DNA of 64,000 nucleotides from Phaeosaccion multiseriatum (Eukaryota; Ochrophyta, other classes), in NCBI GenBank assembly GCA_965112735.1, contig OZ218951.1:4650001-4714000 (forward strand), written 5' to 3'. Each line of letters starts with the position of its first letter. The first letter of the stretch is position 1. Shown here piece by piece: positions 56,627 through 64,000 of the stretch. The position numbers and the translations under genes are program-made. Below the pieces are notes generated by a model that saw only the letters and a program-made list of their open reading frames with translations, was not told the DNA's origin and searched no databases.

Positions 56627-59600
56627 ATTTTTGTGTGTATTCGCAGTCCATCCATACCTCCTCCCTCTACCCACCTCTCTGCTTCTGTCTGGCGTTATGC
56701 TATCCTCACTACCTGTCTGCCTACCTGCCCGCATGCATGCATGCCTGCATGCCTGCCTGCCTGTATGTCTGCCTGCCTGTCTGCCTCGCCTGCCTGCCTG
56801 CCTGCATGTCTGCCTGCCTGCCCATATACCTGTTGTGCTTGAGAGCAGGGGACTCGAGCCTCATCTCCCGCGTGTGGGGCAAGCGCATCGCATCCATGTT
56901 GGACACGGAGGGGGGGGAGGACGAGGAACACGTGCCAGAGGTAAGTAAGATTACGTGAGGAAGGGAGGGAGAGTGGGACGGAGGGAGGAAGGGAGGGGAG
57001 GAGGGGGGGAGGGGAGAGAGAGAGGGAGGGAGGAGTGAAAAGGAAGGAAGGAAGGAAGGGGAGCGACGGGGGGGAGCGGGGAAGGGAAAGATGCACAACT
57101 GTCCTGCATGCAAGGTTTGCATCGTGTGTGTGCGTGCGTGCTCATATGTACTCTCCTCCTGGTGCTGTCTGTTGCCTCCTGTACCACCAACTGCTGTGGA
57201 TTCATGCATTGGACAGGAGAGAGCTTCAGGAGCCAAGATCGCCCGAAGTGCCATCTTCTGGAAGGGGGCGACGACGTGAGTAGTGAGGAGTAGTGAGTAG
57301 TGAGGATGGAGGACTTGGAGTGACATGAGAGCTCTCTTTCTCTCCCTGTGTATGTGTCCTGTCTGTTTTCTCTCGTTCTTTCGCTCCTGACCCTTCTTTG
57401 TATGCACACATGCACATATTGAATGTGCTCCCTCACCTCCCTCCCTCCCATCCACTGCCATTCCTCCCACCCACCTCCATCCCCTGCCCAGTATGTACTT
57501 GAGTTACAAAGCCATGCAGGCAAAGTGCAGAGTGCAGCTTCCACGCATTAAGGACCCCCAGGAGAGGCAGGAGACCGAAGAGCGGGTAAGTCAGAGTCAG
57601 CAAGTCAGCCAGTCAGTCGGCCAGTGAGTGGAAGTCAATCAGTTCTTCAGTCAGCCAGTCAGTCAGTCAGTCTGTCAGCCTGTCAGACTATCAACCTGTC
57701 TGTCAGTCTGTCTGTCAGTCTGTCTGTCAGTCAGTCGGTCAGTCAGTCAGTCAGTCAGTCTGTCATTCTTTCAGCGAATCAGTCTGTCTGTCCGTCAGTC
57801 TGTCAGTAAAGTCAGTCTGTTTAGGAGCCAGTCGGTCAGTGAAAGCATGTCAGTGATCTACTGACTGACGGACAGACAGTCGGTAGGTGAAAGCATGTCA
57901 GTGATCTTCGCACATCCCACCTCACATGCCCCCTACCCACCCACACACTGAATCATTGACTTACCCTCCCACCCACCCACACACTGAATCATTGACTTAC
58001 CCTCCCACCCACCCACACACTGAATCATTGCCCCCCCCCCCGCCCCCGCCCACAGTGGTGGCAAGAGACTCACGAGCTCAACAGCGACCGAATGCTCGCC
58101 CTCTGCCTCAACTTGCGGGGCTTCTACCTCAAGAGCGGCCAGGTGAGGAGGGTGAGGAGGGCGCTGATGGATGAGAGGAATGGATGAAAAGTGAAAAAGA
58201 GCAGCTGTGCGACAGTGGGACAGTGCGACAGTGAAGCAGTGAGGCAGTGAAGCAGTGAAGCAGACAAGGTGCATGGGGGAGAGAGGGAGAGGGGACACGG
58301 GGACAGATGGTTGAGAGGGTCGCACGGGTAGAGAGGGTAGAAGAGAGAGGGGGTGCGGACGGTACGCGGTGGCCATCCTTGCTTCTTCGCGCGCTCTCTC
58401 GCTCCCTCCCTCCCTCCTCCTCCTCCTCCTCCTCCTCTCTCCCTCCCCTCTCTCCATCCCCGCTCTCCCTCCTCTCCCCCCGCTATGTCTCTTTCTCTCC
58501 ATCTCCCTCCCTCACTCTCCCTCCCCTTTCTCCCCCCCCCCCCCCCAACACACACACACCTCTCTTCTTCTCCCTGTCTCTCCCCCCCTCTCTCTCTTCC
58601 CTCTCCCCCACAGTTCCTGGGTACCCGCTCTGACTTCATGCCCAAAGCGTACCTCAAGAAGCTCTCACAGCTACACGACGCTGTCCCACCAATGCCCAAA
58701 GAGCAGGTGAGAGCAGCCAATCGGAGTTTCAGTTTCAGCTCAGTAGCCAACCGGAGGGGGTGGGTGTGTGCCTACGTCAATGGCACTCGTAGGCCTTTTC
58801 TCTCCTTTGCGTTGTGGCTGTTTTGACCTTGCTGTGCTGAGCTGTACTGAGCTGTACTGAGCTGTGCTGTATCACCAACTGCTGCTGTGCTGCTGTGCTG
58901 TGTGTTGTTTATCGAAGGTGGAGGCGGTGATCGAAGAGGAGCTTGGGACGCCCATTCAGGACACTTTCTCTTCGCTGAACCTCACGCATCCCGTGGGGTC
59001 GGCGAGTATCAGCCAGGTTAGTGCGAATACACACACACAAACACACACACGCACACGTGCACGCGCCTTTCATTGTGCCATTCACTGCCATCCACGACCA
59101 TCCACTACCTTGTACTGCCATCTACTGCCATCCCCCCTCTCAACAGGTGCACAAGGGCGTTCTCCTCTCCACAGGGCAGCACGTGGCGGTCAAGGTGAGC
59201 AAGCCCATGCCCATATGCCTTGAATGCCCATATTCCCTTGCCTGCCCAAAGCCCATCCGCCGGGAATCCGACATTGACCTCTACGCTTCCTCCCCCCCCC
59301 ACTCCCTCCGTCCCTTCCTCCCTCCCCCCCCCTCCCCCCCCCCCCCCCCCTCTAAGGTGCAATATCCCGGCGCGGAGAAGACCATGATGGCAGATCTCCG
59401 CAACATTGAGGTACGTTAGTACGTATGTACGTGTACGTTAGTATGGATGGGGGCGTGCCAGGACAGTGGGTGGGAGGTGTCAGGACAATGGGTGGGGGGT
59501 GTCAGGACAGTGGGTGAGAGATGGGGTGGTGTCAGGACAATAGGCGAAGGGTTGGGTGAAGGTTGTGCTTTCCTCTCCCCCGTCTCTTCTCTCTCCCACT

Positions 59601-59656
59601 CTCACACGCACATACGTAATTCTTAGGTGGATTCCTGAAAAAAAAAAAAAAACTGT

Positions 59657-59695
<39 letters not shown>

Positions 59696-61959
59696 CCCTT
59701 TGTCACCCTTTTCTCTGGTTTCTCGTTCCCCATCCTCCCCCTCCCTACCCCCTCTCATGTACACACACACTCATAGCTGGTGGCGACGTTCTTGCAAAAA
59801 TTCGAACTCGACTTTGACCTCTTATCCTCCATAAAGGAGCTTTCCAAGCAGATACACAGGCAAGCATATGGGAGGGCAAGGGCTGACCTTCTGACTTACA
59901 GAGAGAAGGTGTCAGGGCAGTGAGGGAGGGCGTCAGGACAGAGGGTGTCAGGACAGAGGGTGTCAGGACAGAGGGTGTCAGGACGCTCTAGAGTGCTGAG
60001 TACACACTGAGTTCTGTTGACAGGCTTTTCATTTTCTTAACTTTGGCCGCCTTTACTGAAAACTGAAAACTGAAAACACAGGGAGTTTGACTTTACCGTT
60101 GAAGCGACAACAATGGACCGTATGGGGCCCTCCCTTGAGCACGACTGCTCACCACTCCTCAGCGTGCCCAGGAGCATAAAGGTAAGAAGGTCAGAGGGTA
60201 AGAGGGTCAGAGGGTCAGAGGGTAAGAGGGATAGAGGGTAAGAGGGTCAGAGGGTCAGAGGGTAAGAGGGTTAGAGGGTAAGAGGGTCAGAGGGTAAGAG
60301 GGTCAGAGGGTCAGAGGGTTAGAGGGTCAGAGGGTCAGAGGGTTAGAGGGCAAGAGGGTCAGAGGGTTAGAGGGTAAGAGGGTCAGAGGGTAAGATGGTT
60401 AGAGGGTCAGAGGGTCAGAGGGTAAGAGGGTTAGAGGGTAAGAGGGTCAGAGGGTTAGAGGGTAAGAGGGTCAGAGGGTCAGAGGGTCAGAGGGTCAGAG
60501 GGTTAGAGGGTAAGAGGGTCAGAGGGTAAGAGGGTCAGAGGGTAAGATGGTTAGAGGGTAAGAGGGTAAGAGGGTAAGAGGGTAAGAGGGTCAGAGGGTA
60601 AGAGGGTCAGAGGGTAAGAGGGTCAGAGGGTCAGAGGGTAAGAGGGTCAGAGGGTAAGAGGGTCAGAGGGTAAGAGGGTTAGAGGGTCAGAGGGTCAGAG
60701 GGTAAGAGGGTCAGAGGGTTAGAGGGCAAGAGGGTCAGAGGGTCAGAGGGTAAGAGGGTCAGAGGGTAAGATGGTTAGAGGGTCAGAGGGTCAGAGGGTA
60801 AGAGGGTTAGAGGGTAAGAGGGTAAGAGGGTCAGAGGGTAAGAGGGTCAGAGGGTCAGAGGGTTAGAGGGTAAGAGGGTCAGAGGGTTAGAGGGCAAGAG
60901 GGTCAGAGGGTTAGAGGGTAAGAGGGTCAGAGGGTAAGATGGTTAGAGGGTCAGAGGGTCAGAGGGTAAGAGGGTTAGAGGGTAAGAGGGTTAGAGGGTC
61001 AGAGGGTAAGAGGGGAAGAGGGTAAGAAGGGGAAGGTTGCAGGGTGTTGCCTGTTCCTACTCTTGTACCCCGTGCGTTGCATTTTGTATTTCCGGCCATG
61101 ATTACCATCGCATTATCATGTCATCACCACTCATTGCCACCCCGTCTCAACCCAGATACCATCCCATTCCCACGCTGCTAACACCTAATGAACCTCCCCG
61201 TTTTCACCTCTCTAAGGCGACGCCTCGGCTGTTAACCACCCCATTTCCGTTAACCACCCCAATAACCGTTAAACACCCATTACCCTCTAAGGCGACGCCT
61301 CGGCTGCTCATAATGTCCTTCGTGGAGGGGCAAAGCCTCGCTTCTCTGCGGCGCTCCCCTACGGAGCAGCACAAGGCCCTTAGGAAGAGGATCGGGAACA
61401 AGCTCATGCACTCCCTCGCTGACGCCTGGGGGCACATGCTCTTTACGGTCAGTCAGTCCGTCGGTCGGTCGGTCCGTGGAGGGATGGCAGTTGATGGGGG
61501 TTGTGGTGTCAGGACAGAGAGATGGTGTCCGGACAACGTGTAGAGGGGGGGGAGTGAGCTCTTGACGATCAGTCAGCTTTGCCCTTGACCTTTGCCATCT
61601 CCTACCATCCCCTGCCATCCCATGCCATCCCCTGCCATATCCGGCCACCCCTTGCCATCCCCTGCCATCCCTCAGGAGGGTCTGTTCAACGCTGACGTGC
61701 ACCCTGGCAACATTCTCATCATGCCCGCCGACAAGATCGGACCCCTGGGCTTGACTCTCGGTGCGTTTCAGTTTCAGTTTCGATGTCAGTTTGAGCTTGA
61801 GTTTCATTTCAACGGGAATCAGACTCTACCCACCCATACCAATACCCACATACCCTCTCTCTTTCTTTCTCTCTTCCTCGCTCTCTACCTCTCTCCCTTC
61901 CTCTCTCTCTCCCTCTCTCTTTCTCTCATCTCTGTCTCTAATCTCTTCCTCTCTCTCCC

Positions 61960-61990
<31 letters not shown>

Positions 61991-63215
61991 CCATCCCTTT
62001 CCCTCTCCCCCCACCCCCCTCCCCCTCTCTCGTGCAGGCCTACTTGGGCTCAAGACGCCTGAACTTCGCATCGGCCTTCTTGACTGGGGCCAGACGAAGG
62101 AGCTCACAATGGAGCAAAGGACCATGATCTCCACGCTTATGCTCGCGCTGGACAGCGACGATGCAGCCGCCATCGTGGAGGGTGAGTGCACTGCGGTGGG
62201 GCAGAGGAGGAGGGAGGGAGGGAGGGAGGGAAGGAGGGAAGGGGGGGAGAGGAAGGAGGGAGGGAGGGAGACAAAGGAGGGAGGGAGGGAGGGAGAGGGA
62301 GAGAATTGGTGGAAAGTGCTATCATGCATACCATTGTTGCAAGCCCTTAGTTGTTTACTCCACTTCCCTTTCTTTTCCCTTCGCTCCTCCCTCCTGCTCA
62401 CTCTCTCTTCCCCCTTCTCTCCTCTCTCTCTTCCTCTCTCTCACTCTCTTGGAAGGCTTCAAAGGGTTGGGTATTACTTTGGCCAATCCTGAAGACGACG
62501 ACAGCATCGAAAAGCTCGCAAGGGTGAGTGAGTGAGATAGATAAACTTCTTCACTGGGCTGCACCGCCGAAGTGAAGTATCAGAACTATAATTATAATTA
62601 AGCCTCCTTCGCTCCCTCGTTTACCCCCCTCCCCTCGTCCTCCCCTCCCCTCCCCTGCCCGTGCCATGTCCTGCCCGTACTGTGCAACTTGCACACCGAA
62701 GATCATGTTCGACACGAAGACCATTCCCGGCCTGGACTTCAACCCCTTCAGCGCCAACAACGTCCTCAAGCTCAACAGCGTCAAGGAGTACCCTCAGGTA
62801 GACACATCACACCCACTGCCATCCGCTGCCATCAGCGGCCATCAGCTACCATCCTCGACATTACTCTCGCGCATGTTGTACAATTGTCACTTGCATTGAG
62901 TACCTCTGCTGAGACCCCCTCCCCTCCATTCGATCCACTGCCAACCCCTCCCCTCTCCCCCTCTCCCACGCTCCCCTCGTCTCCATCCATTGCCATCCCC
63001 TCCCCTCCATCCGCTGCAATCGTCAAAAGGACTTGTACTTTGTGCTACGGACGTGTTTGATGTTCCGAGGAATGTCGCAAAGCCTTGGACTGGAGTTTAG
63101 CCTCGCCAAAGAGTGGGCCCCGTACGCCCAAAGACACTTGGATCGCTGCCATCACGACCAGCGAAGGCAGGAGCGGCACGAGCAACAGCAGCACCGGCAT
63201 CAGCAGCACCAGTAG
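55359..63215 (+). CDS. ABC1/UbiB-family atypical kinase (ABC1K/ADCK)
   Basis: Eighteen exons: 55359-56093, 56290-56434, 56849-56940, 57217-57275, 57492-57585, 58056-58142, 58614-58706, 58918-59016, 59147-59194, 59357-59410, 59777-59859, 60082-60181, 61292-61447, 61676-61760, 62038-62181, 62456-62523, 62702-62797, 63030-63215; about 807 aa. The first junction is uncertain: a donor at 56094 keeps phase, but the open frame runs on. N-terminal signal-type hydrophobic segment (SLVLLLILLLST). Family marks: GFYLKSGQFLGTRSDFMP (KxGQ), VGSASISQVHKG (the Ala-rich loop, here S/S), VAVKVQYPGA (lysine), REFDFTVEA, FNADVHPGNIL (catalytic D and N), LLDWGQTKEL (DxG with QTK). Such proteins support quinone or prenyl-lipid metabolism in mitochondria and plastids. 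Intron after 59859 uses a GC donor. Confidence 0.88.
56570..56627. repeat. (GT)n microsatellite in ABC1K intron
   Basis: Pure GT dinucleotides in the intron between 56434 and 56849, followed by imperfect CTGC-type repeats (CTGCCTGCATGC) at 56710-56825. Confidence 0.95.
57590..57850. repeat. (GTCA)n / GTCTGTCAGTCA array in ABC1K intron
   Basis: Imperfect tetranucleotide repeat filling the start of the intron after 57585. It is followed by three tandem copies of a unit of about 36 bp (ACCCACACACTGAATCATTG) at 57938-58030. Confidence 0.9.
60186..61032. repeat. 9-bp minisatellite (AGAGGGTNA)n in ABC1K intron
   Basis: About 90 head-to-tail copies of AGAGGGTCA, AGAGGGTAA or AGAGGGTTA, with rare AGATGGTTA and AGAGGGCAA variants, beginning immediately after the donor GTAAGAAGGTC of exon 60082-60181. 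Units differ almost only at the eighth base (C, A or T). Confidence 0.97.
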
Positions 63216-63372
63216 CAGCAGTTGGTGGACCGAGAGGAGGATAAGGTCCCCTCTCTTGGGTAGGCAGAGGTACTGCCCTTTCTCCCAACGGAGCGGATTC
63301 ACGCAGTCCGCGCACGGCTTGGCCTTCAGCTAAGCCTAAGCTAAGCCTGGTCCAACCCATTGACAGTAGCAG

Positions 63373-63446
<74 letters not shown>

Positions 63447-64000
63447 CGCTTTGATTCGTCTCTTGAAAGAGGGGCGGGCCAGCTACTGCATCGCATTGAA
63501 GCAGTACAGACTGACAACAAGGAGCCGAGGGGGGGCGGGGGGGTGGCGGAGGGCGGAGAGAGAGAGAGAGAGAGAGAGAGCTATCCCTCCCGCCGGAGGA
63601 AGGAGCATCGCGAGCAAGGTCGACCCGTTTGGTCAGTGGGGTCGGGCCCACCCAGCCAGCGCATCAGAGCTCTGATCAGCTCTATCAGTTGCCATCAACT
63701 GACATGATGAGCCCATGAGCGGCTTCAGACTGTTCACAAGTGCAGTCCTTCCTTCCTGTCAGTGCAGTCCTCCCTTCCTGTCTGCCTTCCTTCCGCCTAT
63801 TTCAGGCCACCAAAGGAAAGGAAAGGGGGGCGGGGGAGAGAGGCGGTGAGAAGCGGAGAGGGTGGGAGCGAAGTGTATGTAGAAGACGCCTGATGCAAGC
63901 AAGTAAGGGGTGACTCTGTTTTGCGTCATAGTCTTGCCGTGAGGAAGACAAGAAAAGAGAAAGAGGAGGAGAAGGAGAAGGAGAATACCCCCACTGGCAA
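63216..64000. other. 3' flank of ABC1K with CAG array
   Basis: (CAG)n with AGT interruptions at 63366-63446, then a plus-strand open segment (RALIRLLKEGRASYCIALKQ) that starts right at the end of the CAG run and could be a further exon after a CAG acceptor, then GA repeats near 63560-63580. No family assigned. Confidence 0.4.
63366..63446. repeat. (CAG)n trinucleotide array
   Basis: About 25 triplets, pure in the last 15-20. The minus strand reads as a poly-Leu frame. Confidence 0.97.

Overview
Nuclear DNA of a eukaryote, most likely a photosynthetic stramenopile (heterokont alga). The evidence is spliceosomal GT-AG introns, a DGAT2 of algal type, a membrane-anchored GH16 glucanase/transglycosylase of the KRE6/SKN1 (beta-glucan, chrysolaminarin) class, an ABC1 kinase, and a GST whose signal peptide ends in A-E-A-F, resembling the ASAFAP plastid-entry motif of algae with secondary red plastids. 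The species cannot be named from sequence alone; a eustigmatophyte-like alga is only a guess. The DNA is GC-rich and full of simple repeats, so many long open frames (poly R/E, S/L, C/V, G, H/T) are microsatellite translations.

Layout. 1-871: 3' part of an RPP14-like RNase P subunit gene (+). 908-about 2330: weakly supported minus-strand gene. 3482-7879: nine-exon DGAT2 (-), divergent from a single-exon membrane-anchored sulfotransferase-like gene (8283-9767, +). 9830-24177: accessory island with an intact ankyrin-BTB gene (18295-20331), two decayed ankyrin relatives on either side, two copies of a 0.5-kb palindrome-rich element with terminal inverted repeats, and a tandem pair of an unclassified repeat element (about 4.3 kb, with a Gln-rich tandem array, plus a 0.6-kb deletion derivative). 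24178-26513: PX-domain gene (+). 27250-31226: CH-like domain protein with an enormous poly-Gly tail (-), divergent from a LUC7-type splicing factor with degenerate zinc fingers (31652-32767, +). 34649-35374: GFA-like gene (-), divergent from the 17-exon GH16 gene (35503-41782, +). 43672-45456: mitochondrial enoyl reductase (-), divergent from the plastid-type GST (45750-48062, +). 48626-54869: very large UDP-glycosyltransferase (-), divergent from the 18-exon ABC1 kinase gene (55359-63215, +).

Outside the island the gene order is almost purely alternating head-to-head and tail-to-tail pairs with 130-490 bp between the start codons. Exon junctions quoted below were read by eye; for every multi-exon gene except the start of ABC1K, the codon phases close without a break, which is good internal evidence for the models. 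The genes do not form one pathway: lipid (DGAT2, enoyl reductase), cell-wall or storage glucan (GH16), sugar and sulfate transfer (UGT, sulfotransferase), RNA processing (RPP14, LUC7), and redox/quinone or detoxification (ABC1K, GST) functions are mixed.
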